A DNA stretch of 64,000 nucleotides from Bacteroidales bacterium (GCA_003150235.1 QAMW01000019.1:9840-73839); one strand, 5' to 3'. Positions 27,052 to 36,328 are shown, counted from the stretch's first letter. Notes: generated by a model from the letters alone, not told the origin. Numbers and translations: made by a program.

Positions 27052-27741
27052 ATGACTGAATCATCTATATATTGCATAATTGTCGCTGCCGGAAGCGGCT
27101 CACGCTTCGGCTCGGAACTTCCGAAACAGTTCTGTGAACTGAACGGGAAACCGGTGTTGATGCACACAATTGCCGGGATACGCAACGGTTGCCCCGATGT
27201 TAAAATAGTATTAGTGCTCAATCGCAACCATCAGGATTTATGGCATGATTTGTGTTCACACCATAACTTCATGTCGCCCGATGTCAGATTTGGCGGAGCT
27301 ACACGTTGGGAATCAGTCAAAAATGCTCTTTCCGACATCAATCTACCTGACAACCGCAAAAGCATAGTCATGGTACATGACGGCGCGCGCCCGATTGTAA
27401 AACCGGAATTGCTTCACAGGATTATCGAAGCTGCCGCCGATACAACGGGAGTAATACCCGTGATACCCGTAAGCGACTCGCTGAGAATGATATCGGACGA
27501 TGGACACTCCGTGCCGGTCGACCGGGGGCTGTTTCGTGCCGTTCAGACCCCGCAGGCATTTGACGGGCAGCTTCTGCTTGATGCCTACAAGCTACCTTAC
27601 CGTGACACATTCACCGACGACGCTTCTGTAATGGCTGCGGCAGGCTACCCCGACATAAAGCTTGTCGACGGCGACCCATGCAACATTAAAATCACCCTCC
27701 CTTACGACCTCAAAATAGCCTCATTGTATCTTGACCGATGA
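27052..27741 (+). CDS. ispD: 2-C-methyl-D-erythritol 4-phosphate cytidylyltransferase
   Basis: Third step of the MEP isoprenoid pathway: forms CDP-ME from MEP and CTP. The N-terminal IIVAAGSGSRFGSELPKQF is the CTP-binding loop, and VHDGARP and VPVSDSLR are further signatures. ATG 27052 is chosen because the frame extending to 27016 would include the promoter. The stop overlaps the recG start by 4 bases, so IspD and RecG are co-expressed. Confidence 0.94.
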   Translation: MTESSIYCIIVAAGSGSRFGSELPKQFCELNGKPVLMHTIAGIRNGCPDVKIVLVLNRNHQDLWHDLCSHHNFMSPDVRFGGATRWESVKNALSDINLPDNRKSIVMVHDGARPIVKPELLHRIIEAAADTTGVIPVIPVSDSLRMISDDGHSVPVDRGLFRAVQTPQAFDGQLLLDAYKLPYRDTFTDDASVMAAAGYPDIKLVDGDPCNIKITLPYDLKIASLYLDR

Positions 27742-29828
27742 ACCGCCTGCGCAGCCTCGACATAAAATTTTTACGCGGCATAGGTCCGAAACGCGCCGAA
27801 CTGCTCAACAAGCAGCTCGGCATATCGTCGTACCGCGACCTGCTCTACCACTTTCCCCATCGCTATGTCGACCGCTCGACTTTCTACAAGATTTCGCAGT
27901 TTGAAGGCGACATGCCGGCTGTTCAGGTCAAAGGAAGGTTTCTTGCAATGTCGCTCCACGGGGAGGGAGCCAAGACGCGCCTTGTGGGAGTATTTACCGA
28001 CGGCATCACTACCATGGAGGTAGTATGGTTCAGAAAAGTGAAGCAGATACGCGAAAGCTATCACACCGGCAACGAGTATATACTTTTCGGGAAACCGGAG
28101 GTGTTTAACGGAAAATGGAGCATGGTACATCCCGAAGTCGACCTGCCCGACTCCGCCGGTGCCTCGCAAGGACTACGTGGCATCTATCCGCTCACCGACA
28201 CCCTGCGCAACCAAGGTATCGCTACCCGACAGATTTTCACGTGGATTCAGACAGCCCTAAACGCCGCGCCACATATCTCGGAGACACTGCCTGATTATAT
28301 AATACGTAAACTCAGGCTCATGCCGCTCCGTGACGCACTGGTCAATATACATAACCCGCAGTCACTCGAAGCACTCAACGCGGCAAAACTGCGGTTGAAA
28401 TTTGAGGAACTGTTTTATCTCCAACTTAATATTCAGCGTTATTCCCGCCAGCGCAACATGGCGCTCGCAGGTTTCCGTTTCTCACGGATAGGCGACTATT
28501 TCAACCGCTTCTATTTCGAGCAGCTGCCGTTTGAACTTACCGGCGCACAGAAGCGCGTGATAAAGGAGATACGCGCCGACATCGCCACCGGTCGACAGAT
28601 GAACCGTCTTTTACAGGGAGATGTAGGCAGCGGCAAGACCCTCGTGGCGTTACTCTGTATGCTCATCGCCCTCGACAACGATACCCAGGCATGTCTCATG
28701 GCACCGACCGAGATTCTCGCCACCCAGCATTTCGAGACCATCTACAAACTTGCCTCCCCGCTCGGCATCAACATAAAACTGCTTACCGGCTCCACGGGAA
28801 AAGCGGAACGCGATATCATCCATCGCCAGTTGCGCGACGGCTCGCTACACATACTCATAGGCACACACGCCGTGATTGAGGACAATGTGCAGTTCCGTAA
28901 CCTTGGTTTCGTAGTAATCGACGAGCAACACCGTTTCGGGGTGGCTCAACGCGCCCGGCTCTGGGCAAAAAACCGTATCGCGCCCCACGTGCTTGTAATG
29001 ACGGCAACCCCGATTCCGCGCACACTCGCCATGACTATCTACGGCGACCTGAGCGTGTCGGTAATCGACGAGCTGCCTCCGGGAAGAAAGCCGGTAACCA
29101 CTCTGCTCAGATACGATGACAACCGCATGAAGGTGTATCAGGCTATCGGGCGTCAGTTGAAAGAGGGTCGGCAGGCGTATATAGTATATCCGCTCATAAA
29201 GGAGAATGAAAAGCTCGACCTTAGATGCCTTGAAGAGGGATATGAACTCATAAAGGAGACATTTCCACAATACAAAGTTTGCTATGTCCATGGCAAAATG
29301 AAACCGTCGGAAAAAGATTACCAGATGAATCTTTTCGCCTCGGGACAGGCACAGATATTGGTGGCTACGACTGTAATCGAAGTAGGAGTTAATGTGCCGA
29401 ATGCCTCGGTGATGCTGATTGAAAATGCAGAAAGATTCGGACTGTCCCAACTGCACCAGCTGCGGGGACGCGTAGGTCGTGGCGCCGACCAAAGCTATTG
29501 TATACTGATGTCACATCATAAAATAACCAAGGAGACACGCCGCAGACTCGAAATAATGACATCCACAACCGATGGGTTTGTCATCGCCGAGGCAGATTTG
29601 AAAATGCGTGGACCGGGCGACATAGAGGGAACCATGCAGAGCGGAATGCCGCTTGAACTGCATATCGCGAACCTCGCTACCGACGGTCAGATTGTGCAGC
29701 TCGCACGTGATACAGCCATAGAGATACTTGACCATGATCCGGAAATAAGCAGCCATGAAAACGCTATATTGCGAACCGAGCTTGCCATGGCAAACAGCAA
29801 TATTATAGATTGGTCACGTATAAGCTAA
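27738..29828 (+). CDS. recG: ATP-dependent DNA helicase RecG
   Basis: Regresses stalled replication forks and processes recombination intermediates. The 696 residues comprise the N-terminal wedge/OB domain and a superfamily 2 helicase core: Walker A GDVGSGKT near 294-301, DEQHRFG (DExH motif II), TATPIPRT (motif III), and motif VI QLRGRVGRG. The TRG-type C terminus is present. Confidence 0.96.
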   Translation: MNRLRSLDIKFLRGIGPKRAELLNKQLGISSYRDLLYHFPHRYVDRSTFYKISQFEGDMPAVQVKGRFLAMSLHGEGAKTRLVGVFTDGITTMEVVWFRKVKQIRESYHTGNEYILFGKPEVFNGKWSMVHPEVDLPDSAGASQGLRGIYPLTDTLRNQGIATRQIFTWIQTALNAAPHISETLPDYIIRKLRLMPLRDALVNIHNPQSLEALNAAKLRLKFEELFYLQLNIQRYSRQRNMALAGFRFSRIGDYFNRFYFEQLPFELTGAQKRVIKEIRADIATGRQMNRLLQGDVGSGKTLVALLCMLIALDNDTQACLMAPTEILATQHFETIYKLASPLGINIKLLTGSTGKAERDIIHRQLRDGSLHILIGTHAVIEDNVQFRNLGFVVIDEQHRFGVAQRARLWAKNRIAPHVLVMTATPIPRTLAMTIYGDLSVSVIDELPPGRKPVTTLLRYDDNRMKVYQAIGRQLKEGRQAYIVYPLIKENEKLDLRCLEEGYELIKETFPQYKVCYVHGKMKPSEKDYQMNLFASGQAQILVATTVIEVGVNVPNASVMLIENAERFGLSQLHQLRGRVGRGADQSYCILMSHHKITKETRRRLEIMTSTTDGFVIAEADLKMRGPGDIEGTMQSGMPLELHIANLATDGQIVQLARDTAIEILDHDPEISSHENAILRTELAMANSNIIDWSRIS

Positions 29829-29838
29829 TCAGAGTGTT

Positions 29839-29919
29839 ACAACATATTTTAACACTCATTCAACCCAAACAACATACAAAAGTCTGCCTAAGTTTGGAAA
29901 TATGTTGTAAAACATATTT
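29839..29919. promoter_or_regulatory. Repeated AACATATTT palindromes upstream of ndk
   Basis: ACAACATATTT (29839-29849) and its complement AAATATGTTGT (29898-29908) face each other. The second also makes an exact local palindrome, AAATATGTT-GTAA-AACATATTT (29898-29919). This could be a regulator site or a terminator pair for recG. Confidence 0.4.
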
Positions 29920-30026
29920 TATATAATTCATTGATTGTAAGCAAATTATCAACAGATTTCAATTTTAGATGATATTTTTTACACTTTTTGTCTTGACAAG
30001 TTATTCAACCCAAGCGGAAAATTTCT

Positions 30027-30034
30027 TATATTTG
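30027..30034 (+). promoter_or_regulatory. ndk promoter box
   Basis: TATATTTG fits TAnnTTTG, about 40 bases before the ATG at 30075. The -33 element is poor. Confidence 0.5.
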
Positions 30035-30074
30035 AAGTACAGACGTAAGAAAAGGTTAAAATATTAAAACTGAC

Positions 30075-30536
30075 ATGGAGCAAACTTTAGTAATACTCAA
30101 GCCTTCTGCCATACATCGCGGACTAATCGGTAAAATTATCAACCGGTTTCAGGAAAAGGGACTCATCATCACCGGCTTGAAGATGATGCAGCTTGATGAA
30201 ACAATACTTCGCGAGCACTATGCACACTTGGTAGAGAAGCCTTTTTTCCCCTCACTCCTCCAGTCAATGATGGCTACGCCTGTCATCGTGATGTGTCTTG
30301 AAGGGAAAGATGCGGTTGAGGTGGTAAGACTGATGACCGGAGCTACTAACGGTCGCAAGGCATTACCGGGCACTATAAGAGGAGATTTCTCCATGAGCGG
30401 ACAAGAAAATATCATTCACGCATCAGACAGCGTCGAAAACGGGAAAATCGAATTGGCAAGATTCTTCAAGCCGGAAGAAATCTTTAGCTATGTTCCATCA
30501 GATTTAAGATTTTACTACTCGCCTGACGAAAACTAA
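30075..30536 (+). CDS. ndk: Nucleoside diphosphate kinase
   Basis: Balances NTP and dNTP pools by transferring the gamma phosphate through a phosphohistidine. 153 residues; N-terminal EQTLVILKPSAIHRGLIG and active-site His115 in NIIHASDS, with RGDFSM preceding it. The family length and motif order are normal. The M23 hydrolase gene follows after 19 bases. Confidence 0.95.
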   Translation: MEQTLVILKPSAIHRGLIGKIINRFQEKGLIITGLKMMQLDETILREHYAHLVEKPFFPSLLQSMMATPVIVMCLEGKDAVEVVRLMTGATNGRKALPGTIRGDFSMSGQENIIHASDSVENGKIELARFFKPEEIFSYVPSDLRFYYSPDEN

Positions 30537-30555
30537 CTGGAAAAATTAAAAACCG

Positions 30556-31497
30556 ATGCAATTTAATATCAAAAGAATAACCGTAGCAACCGCAATAACT
30601 TTAGCCACAACATTTGCGGTGACGGCTCAGACTACCTTCAACCGCCGCCCCGCACAGCATAACGCCGAACATCAGGATTTACTTGCCTACCAGACAAACA
30701 TCGACGAGCAAATCAAGCTGAAAGAGACGCTGGATTATATGGACAACATCTTTAACGAAGAGGAAGAGCCCGAAATGGATATCTACACTGAAGGCTGGGA
30801 CAGCGGCACTGTCAATCCTTATCGTAGCGCAGATGTACCTGAAACAAAGAAAATCGATGTAAGCAATTATGCAATGCCTACTCCGGGTTATGTAACATCA
30901 CCCTACGGATATCGTCCGAGATTCCGTCGTATGCACAAGGGCATCGACCTTAAAGTACAGATCGGGGATACTATCCGCGCAGCATTTGACGGCAAAGTCA
31001 GACTTACAAAATATGAGCGTAAAGGCTATGGATACTATGTAATCGTCCGTCATGAAAACGGGTTGGAAACGGTATATGGCCACCTTTCAAAATTTCTCGT
31101 AAAACCTGATGAATATGTAAAAGCAGGTGACCCGATAGCCCTTGGCGGCAATACCGGTCGTTCTACCGGCCCGCATCTCCATTTTGAGACCCGCTACATG
31201 GGCTATGCGATAAATCCGGCAGCAATATTCGACTTTGCCAACCAGACAACCCACACCGATGAATTTACGTTCAACAAGAACACATACAAAAATTCACGCG
31301 ACTACTCCCCGAAGAAACGCAATAAAGCAATTGCATCGGCAAGCAAGTCAGGGTCATCAACCGTAAGAATAAGAAAAGGCGACACCCTTTCAAAAATTGC
31401 AAAGGCAAACGGCACCACTGTCGACAAGCTATGCAAACTTAACGGCATAAGCCGCACCACAGTGCTTACAGCAGGTAAACCGCTCAAAGTGAGATAA
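30556..31497 (+). CDS. M23 metallopeptidase with C-terminal LysM domain
   Basis: Exported cell-wall hydrolase of 313 residues: signal peptide to about residue 23 (FAVTAQ), a spacer with an acidic segment, then an M23/LytM domain from about residue 115. The zinc ligands are visible in the first HKGIDL and in GPHLHFE, with YVIVRHENGLETVYGHLS between. A LysM module (VRIRKGDTLSKIAKANGTTVDKL) occupies residues ~272-313 and should bind peptidoglycan. Both catalytic His motifs are intact, so it is probably an active endopeptidase rather than an EnvC-type activator. Confidence 0.92.
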   Translation: MQFNIKRITVATAITLATTFAVTAQTTFNRRPAQHNAEHQDLLAYQTNIDEQIKLKETLDYMDNIFNEEEEPEMDIYTEGWDSGTVNPYRSADVPETKKIDVSNYAMPTPGYVTSPYGYRPRFRRMHKGIDLKVQIGDTIRAAFDGKVRLTKYERKGYGYYVIVRHENGLETVYGHLSKFLVKPDEYVKAGDPIALGGNTGRSTGPHLHFETRYMGYAINPAAIFDFANQTTHTDEFTFNKNTYKNSRDYSPKKRNKAIASASKSGSSTVRIRKGDTLSKIAKANGTTVDKLCKLNGISRTTVLTAGKPLKVR

Positions 31498-31539
31498 AAC
31501 AATACGCTTCAATACATTCTTCTCAATAGGATTTATACA

Positions 31540-31567
31540 AAAGGTCGTCAAATATATGACGGCCTTT
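31540..31567 (+). terminator. Intrinsic terminator after the M23 gene
   Basis: AAAGGTCGTCA (31540-31550) pairs with TGACGGCCTTT (31557-31567) with one G-T pair; CCTTTTTT follows. Confidence 0.85.
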
Positions 31568-31605
31568 TCCTTTTTTATCGAGATTAAAAACGAAATGCCT
31601 GTAAA

Positions 31606-31691
31606 TAACTTTGTTGATAACTTTGTTGATAACTGTTGAACAAATAAAACTAATTAACATTTTGAAATATGCATGTAACTCCGTAACTTTG
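31606..31691 (+). promoter_or_regulatory. Promoter of the HU/SPOR gene with upstream promoter-like repeats
   Basis: TTTG 31661-31664, 19 bases, TAACTTTG 31684-31691 is a near-ideal promoter. Upstream, a 12-base unit containing TAACTTTG is repeated in tandem (boxes at 31606-31613 and 31618-31625, and a third degenerate one following). Confidence 0.7.
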
Positions 31692-31695
31692 TGTT

Positions 31696-32685
31696 GTGAA
31701 TCTCATGATACGTCATATTGAATACCTGATGCTCCGGCATGACTGTGTGGTAATCCCCGGTCTTGGCGCGATTATAGCGCATTATCGCCCGGCATATATC
31801 GACAAGGAACTCGGCTGCATGTTTCCTCCGTCACGTACACTTGGATTCAATCCCGACATATCACACAACGATGGTCTTCTGACATCGTCAATCGCACGTG
31901 GAATGGAGACCACATTCGACAATGCCTCCGCAATCCTGGCAAAAGAAGTTGCAGCCCTCAAATTACAGCTCGATAATTCAGGTGAATATGCCTTGGGACG
32001 TCTTGGAGTATTGAGCCGTCACGATGACGGTCCGATAATATTCGAGCCATTTTCCGCAACATCCATCTCTCCCCGTTATGCCGGGTTACAGGCTGTAGCG
32101 ATGATACCTGTCACAGAAACACTACATACCGCTGCGGAGGATGAAACAGAGCGTGCAGACAACCGCAGGGCAATGCCGCTTCACCGACGCGTGATAAATA
32201 TTGCAGCGTCCCTGGCATTGCTTGTATGTATCGGTATCACACTGACAACGCCGGTCATCGAGAACAGAGCGGCATTTGCCGGAATCGGCGGCAGTATCAC
32301 ATCGTCACAGGTGGCACAAGAACCGGTGTTTGAACCGGTCGTGCAGCCCGACATCGACCTCCGCATAGCGTTGCCGGAGAAAGAAGAGCAGGAAAGTGCG
32401 CCTGTCGACCTATCGACTCCGGCTATCGTCCGGCCTGCAATCACCGCCCTGCATCTTGACCCGTCAGACAGATATTATCTTATTGTGGCATCACTCCCTA
32501 CCCGTGAGAAAGCGGAAGAATATATAGCTGCACAAAATCACGGCGACAGGATGGAAATCATAGAAGCTGACGGCAGATACCGGGTATTCGTAGCCACAGG
32601 CAACACCATTGACATGGCGCGCAGCCCCATCACTGTTGACAAATATGCACTGCGCTATCCTAATGCATGGGTATGCCGCCATTAA
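31696..32685 (+). CDS. HU-like and SPOR domain membrane protein
   Basis: 329 residues. The N terminus (LRHDCVVIPGLGAIIAHYRPA to about residue 110) matches the HU-CCDC81-like domain of Bacteroidetes. A single transmembrane helix is at about 170-190 (NIAASLALLVCIGITLTTPV) and a SPOR domain at about 258-329 (YYLIVASLPTREKAEEYI), which binds denuded glycan at the division site. A link between nucleoid and septal peptidoglycan is plausible but inferred. The start is GTG 31696 (or ATG 31705), placed almost at the predicted transcription start. Confidence 0.82.
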   Translation: MNLMIRHIEYLMLRHDCVVIPGLGAIIAHYRPAYIDKELGCMFPPSRTLGFNPDISHNDGLLTSSIARGMETTFDNASAILAKEVAALKLQLDNSGEYALGRLGVLSRHDDGPIIFEPFSATSISPRYAGLQAVAMIPVTETLHTAAEDETERADNRRAMPLHRRVINIAASLALLVCIGITLTTPVIENRAAFAGIGGSITSSQVAQEPVFEPVVQPDIDLRIALPEKEEQESAPVDLSTPAIVRPAITALHLDPSDRYYLIVASLPTREKAEEYIAAQNHGDRMEIIEADGRYRVFVATGNTIDMARSPITVDKYALRYPNAWVCRH

Positions 32686-32727
32686 TTTACTAATCTCCAT
32701 TAATATTCACACATAGCACCATATACT

Positions 32728-33264
32728 ATGAGCGATTTTCATAACCTCATTGTCAATCGACGCAGTATCCGTCGATATACAGAAGAAGAAATTTCTCCCG
32801 AAGATGTAAAAACTATCCTTGAGGCAGCACTCATGGCTCCGTCATCAAAAAGCACACGTCCATGGCAATTTGTGGTTGTGGAAGACTCGGCTATGCTTGA
32901 GGCTCTGAGCAAATGTAAGGAGAGCGGTGCCGGTCCGATAGCGGGATGTGCGCTCGCCATCGTCGTTGCTGTCGATGTAGAAGCCACCGACCCCTGGATT
33001 GAGGATGCCTCAATAGCAGCAACATATATACAGCTGCAGGCACAAGACCTCGGACTCGGAAGTTGCTGGATACAGGTTCGCGGCAGATACACCGCCAACG
33101 ACATGGAATCAGAAACATACGTGCAGAATCTGCTCGAAATGCCCGATACCATTCTTCCGGTGTGCATAATCACTCTCGGACACAAGAATGAAGAGCGCAA
33201 ACCGCAGGCTACCGACAAACTCTTATGGGAAAAAGTGCATATAGGCACATGGAAAGAACGCTGA
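32728..33264 (+). CDS. Nitroreductase family protein
   Basis: FMN-dependent oxidoreductase of 178 residues. It begins LIVNRRSIRRYTEEEIS, the FMN-phosphate binding Arg-Arg signature, and has APSSKSTRPWQF and GLGSCWI. Physiological substrate unknown; relatives reduce nitroaromatics or quinones. Its 3' end overlaps the next gene. Confidence 0.9.
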   Translation: MSDFHNLIVNRRSIRRYTEEEISPEDVKTILEAALMAPSSKSTRPWQFVVVEDSAMLEALSKCKESGAGPIAGCALAIVVAVDVEATDPWIEDASIAATYIQLQAQDLGLGSCWIQVRGRYTANDMESETYVQNLLEMPDTILPVCIITLGHKNEERKPQATDKLLWEKVHIGTWKER

Positions 33265-34052
33265 CCGGAAATGAAAAAGATATTGTAATCCTCGGAGCTG
33301 GTAATGTGGCAACCCATCTCGCCATAAGCCTCTCACGACAGGCACATATCTCGCAGATATACAATCACAACATCAAAGGAGCGCAAGAACTTGCCGCGCA
33401 AGTCAGAGCAGAAGCAATCGACGATCTAAGAGCTCTTGACCCACATGCCGGTCTTTACATAATCTCAGTAAAAGACGACGCAATCGCAACTATTGCAGAA
33501 TATATGAAGGGATTCGGGGGCTTGTGGGCACACACATCAGGGTCAGTGCCTATGAGTGCTTTGTCTCCCACCTCTGATACATACGGTGTGTTTTATCCCA
33601 TGCAGACATTTTCCAAATATGTAAGTGTCGACATGGCAAAAGTGCCGATCTTTATTGAAGGCAGTTCGGAGAATGTGACGGAACACTTGAAGGAATACGC
33701 TTCCTTGATTTCATCCAAAGTCTATGAAGCCGACAGCGAGCGACGCGCAAGACTACATATCGCAGCTGTATTTGCATGCAATTTCACAAACCGCCTGTGG
33801 GATATTTCAGCAAATCTGTTAAAGAAAATCGGTCTGGAATTTGACACGATGCAGCCCCTCGTGGAGGCAATGCTAACAAAGGCATGTGCGGTCACGCCAC
33901 ATGAAGGACAGACCGGTCCGGCGCGGCGCAAAGACATGAAAATAATAAAAAAACATCTCGAAATGCTTGAAGGGGAAGACAAGGAACTCTACTCCATCCT
34001 TTCCGACAGCATCATAAAGCAATATTATCCCGATGAGCAAGATAAATTATGA
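33249..34052 (+). CDS. DUF2520 / Rossmann-like oxidoreductase
   Basis: 267 residues, N-terminal NAD(P)-type motif ILGAGNVATHLA and a C-terminal DUF2520 helical domain containing VFACNFTNRLWDISANLL. The arrangement recalls F420-dependent/pyrroline-5-carboxylate-reductase-like proteins; substrate unknown. ATG 33249 (16-base overlap with the nitroreductase) is preferred; ATG 33225 would add eight residues before the fold. The 3' end overlaps kdsC by 20 bases, so nitroreductase-DUF2520-kdsC-maf form one tight cluster. Confidence 0.82.
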   Translation: MERTLTGNEKDIVILGAGNVATHLAISLSRQAHISQIYNHNIKGAQELAAQVRAEAIDDLRALDPHAGLYIISVKDDAIATIAEYMKGFGGLWAHTSGSVPMSALSPTSDTYGVFYPMQTFSKYVSVDMAKVPIFIEGSSENVTEHLKEYASLISSKVYEADSERRARLHIAAVFACNFTNRLWDISANLLKKIGLEFDTMQPLVEAMLTKACAVTPHEGQTGPARRKDMKIIKKHLEMLEGEDKELYSILSDSIIKQYYPDEQDKL

Positions 34053-34554
34053 TTTGACCAAAATACGCGCTATAGCCTTCGATGTTGACGGCGTGCTGTC
34101 GCCCTCAACAATTCCTCTCGGAGAGTCGGGCGTACCGTCGCGTATGGTCAATATAAAAGATGGATACGCACTGCAACTTGCGGTAAAACACGGATACATA
34201 ATATCCATAATAACCGGGGCTGACAGTGAAGCAGTCAGGACAAGATTTGCAGCACTTGGCATCAAGGACATATATATGAAAGCCGGTGTCAAGATAACCA
34301 TACTTAAGGAATGGATGGATCGTCATAATCTGTCACCGGAAGAGGTCGCATTCGCAGGTGATGATATCCCCGATTATGAGCCAATGTGTCACGTAGGATT
34401 GCCGGTAGCTCCCGCAGATGCCGCTCCGGAAATCAAAAATATCGCCAAATATATATCGCCGGTCAACGGCGGTTACGGAGTAGCGCGCGACCTTCTGGAA
34501 GAGATAATGAAAGCTCAGGATAACTGGATGTCATCGGCAAAAGCATTCGGGTGA
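34033..34554 (+). CDS. kdsC: 3-deoxy-D-manno-octulosonate 8-phosphate phosphatase
   Basis: HAD-superfamily phosphatase that makes KDO from KDO-8-P for lipopolysaccharide core. 173 residues with motif I FDVDGVLS (two Asp), motif II ITG, motif III Lys in the MKAGVKI segment and motif IV FAGDDIPDYE. Its cap-less compact size fits the C0 HAD subclass. It overlaps both neighbours. Confidence 0.9.
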   Translation: MSKINYDLTKIRAIAFDVDGVLSPSTIPLGESGVPSRMVNIKDGYALQLAVKHGYIISIITGADSEAVRTRFAALGIKDIYMKAGVKITILKEWMDRHNLSPEEVAFAGDDIPDYEPMCHVGLPVAPADAAPEIKNIAKYISPVNGGYGVARDLLEEIMKAQDNWMSSAKAFG

Positions 34555-34577
34555 TAATATTCGCTAAATCAAAATTT

Positions 34578-35177
34578 ATGAAGAATTACGCGCCACTTCA
34601 AAATCTCCAAGGGAAGCGGATACTCCTTGCAAGTCACTCCCCTCGCCGGCACGAACTGCTCGGGATGCTCGGTATCGACTTCAGTGTCGCCGACTCAATT
34701 GATGTCGACGAGAGCTATCCCGCCGATATCCCCGTAGATACCGTAGCCGAGTATCTTTCCCGAAAGAAAGCTGAAGCCTACTCCCTGACTTTGAAGCCTG
34801 ACACTGTGCTGATAACCGCTGACACTATAGTCATTGTTAACGGAGAAATCCTTGGGAAGCCGTACTCGGAAGAAAATGCCCGGGAGATGCTGAAAAAGTT
34901 ATCAGGGAAAAAGCACAAGGTCATTACCGGCGTCACAATATCCACAACAGAAAAGAGACATTCCTTTTCCGCCGTGACAAATGTAACCTTCGACTCTCTT
35001 ACCGATGATGAAATTGAATATTACATCAAAAGATACCATCCTTTTGACAAGGCAGGTGCTTACGGCATCCAGGAATGGATTGGCGCGGTCGGCATTGAAG
35101 GCATCGAGGGAAGTTATTATAATGTAATGGGATTACCGGTTCACCGGCTTTACAAATGTCTGTCAACTTTAGACTGA
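34578..35177 (+). CDS. maf: Maf family nucleotide pyrophosphatase
   Basis: Hydrolyses non-canonical or modified NTPs, classically linked to septum inhibition. 199 residues; signature ILLASHSPRRHELLGMLG at the N terminus, then TADTIV and the KAGAYGIQEW segment. ATG 34578 is chosen over the GTG at 34551, which lies across the kdsC stop. The last 28 bases overlap the opposite-strand ATP-grasp gene tail to tail. Confidence 0.93.
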   Translation: MKNYAPLQNLQGKRILLASHSPRRHELLGMLGIDFSVADSIDVDESYPADIPVDTVAEYLSRKKAEAYSLTLKPDTVLITADTIVIVNGEILGKPYSEENAREMLKKLSGKKHKVITGVTISTTEKRHSFSAVTNVTFDSLTDDEIEYYIKRYHPFDKAGAYGIQEWIGAVGIEGIEGSYYNVMGLPVHRLYKCLSTLD

Positions 35178-36283
35178 CCGGATGCCTCCATTATAAAATT
35201 AAACCCGTCGACAGATGGAGGCGTAAGATGCACCCTTCCGCTAACCAAACGGCAATCATCGACCACCGGCGCATCTCCGCAATCGGGCAAACCGCGCACG
35301 ACACGAAATACGCCTCTACTCTCTCTTGACATGTACCGTGACATCAGGGCGTGAGCCACTACACCCATTGTCATGCGCAGATTAACTTCCACGCACGGGT
35401 CAATCATACCGTCAGAGGCGACAAGCATGTCAACGCCGAAATATCCCTCATAGGCATCCCCAATAATTTCAGCAAGAACCGAAGGAAGCACCTTACGTAT
35501 CGCATGAAGATGTGCCCGTGAAGCACCATCGCAGACAAGCATATCTTCAATTTCATCATCAGCAGCAAGGATATTTCCGCCGTATGCATCTCCAACCGCA
35601 TTAAAAAAGAGCGAATACCCTATCCATTGCACACAACCGTGCGCCGAATGAAAAAGCATTGCAAAGTCACGCTTTTTATCAAGTGACTCCTCCACAAGTA
35701 TGCTGCCTTGTCGGCGCAAGATACCGTTGACACGCGCAACCACCTTTTCATCGACCGAAGCGACATGGAATACCCCTCTTCCGCTACTCGACCAGGGAGC
35801 CTTCACATAAACCGGATATTCTTCCACAATCTGTCGAAGTATATCTACATCATTTACCTCAACGGGCACGCGAGGCAACCTGAATGGTAACATAGCATGT
35901 AAGCGTTCCATAACCCTGACTGATATCCGGCGATGACTCAGCCGCGCGATGCGCTCAACACTGTCATCACTAATTACAAGCGCCCCCGCATCGGATAGAA
36001 TCCTGGCGGCGTCATACGACCATCCCCAAGGCACCCCCATATATGCAACTTTTTCAACCGACGATACTGTGCGAACACGCAACCCGAAGGAGCGGCGAAC
36101 AGAATCGAGCCATGCATTATATTCACATGCGCCAAGCACTGCATCTTCTTCCCCGGCATACCACATCGGCAACAATGCTCCGTCACGATGCAACCTTGCG
36201 ACATGCGGCGACATCGTGAATCTGCGCCTACCGTGAACAAGCGCAATGTCATTTTCAGGATTAAACAGATATAATTTCATCAT
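35150..36283 (-). CDS. ATP-grasp-like protein of unknown function
   Basis: About 378 residues beginning MMKLYLFNPENDIALVHG. A glycine/serine loop YVKAPWSSSGRGV (about residues 175-190) resembles the ATP-grasp nucleotide loop and EVNLRMTMG near residue 315 resembles the metal-binding ExNxR motif, so I infer an ATP-grasp ligase. The acceptor is unknown. An N-terminal extension to 36409 is rejected since it crosses into the divergent gene. The start region is shared head-to-head with 36329-36910, separated by 45 bases. Confidence 0.7.
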   Translation of the reverse strand: MMKLYLFNPENDIALVHGRRRFTMSPHVARLHRDGALLPMWYAGEEDAVLGACEYNAWLDSVRRSFGLRVRTVSSVEKVAYMGVPWGWSYDAARILSDAGALVISDDSVERIARLSHRRISVRVMERLHAMLPFRLPRVPVEVNDVDILRQIVEEYPVYVKAPWSSSGRGVFHVASVDEKVVARVNGILRRQGSILVEESLDKKRDFAMLFHSAHGCVQWIGYSLFFNAVGDAYGGNILAADDEIEDMLVCDGASRAHLHAIRKVLPSVLAEIIGDAYEGYFGVDMLVASDGMIDPCVEVNLRMTMGVVAHALMSRYMSRESRGVFRVVRGLPDCGDAPVVDDCRLVSGRVHLTPPSVDGFNFIMEASGQSKVDRHL

Positions 36284-36298
36284 CACGGTAAAGTTAGT

Positions 36299-36306
36299 TA
36301 TATTTG
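36299..36306 (+). promoter_or_regulatory. Promoter box of the short glycosyltransferase-like gene
   Basis: TATATTTG matches TAnnTTTG, 22 bases before the GTG start at 36329. Confidence 0.5.
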
Positions 36307-36328
36307 TAAAAACAGAAATCATACCATC

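Noticed and set aside
33225..33248. Upstream ATG for the DUF2520 gene
   Set aside because: It would extend the protein by eight residues before the Rossmann fold and lengthen the overlap with the nitroreductase to 40 bases.
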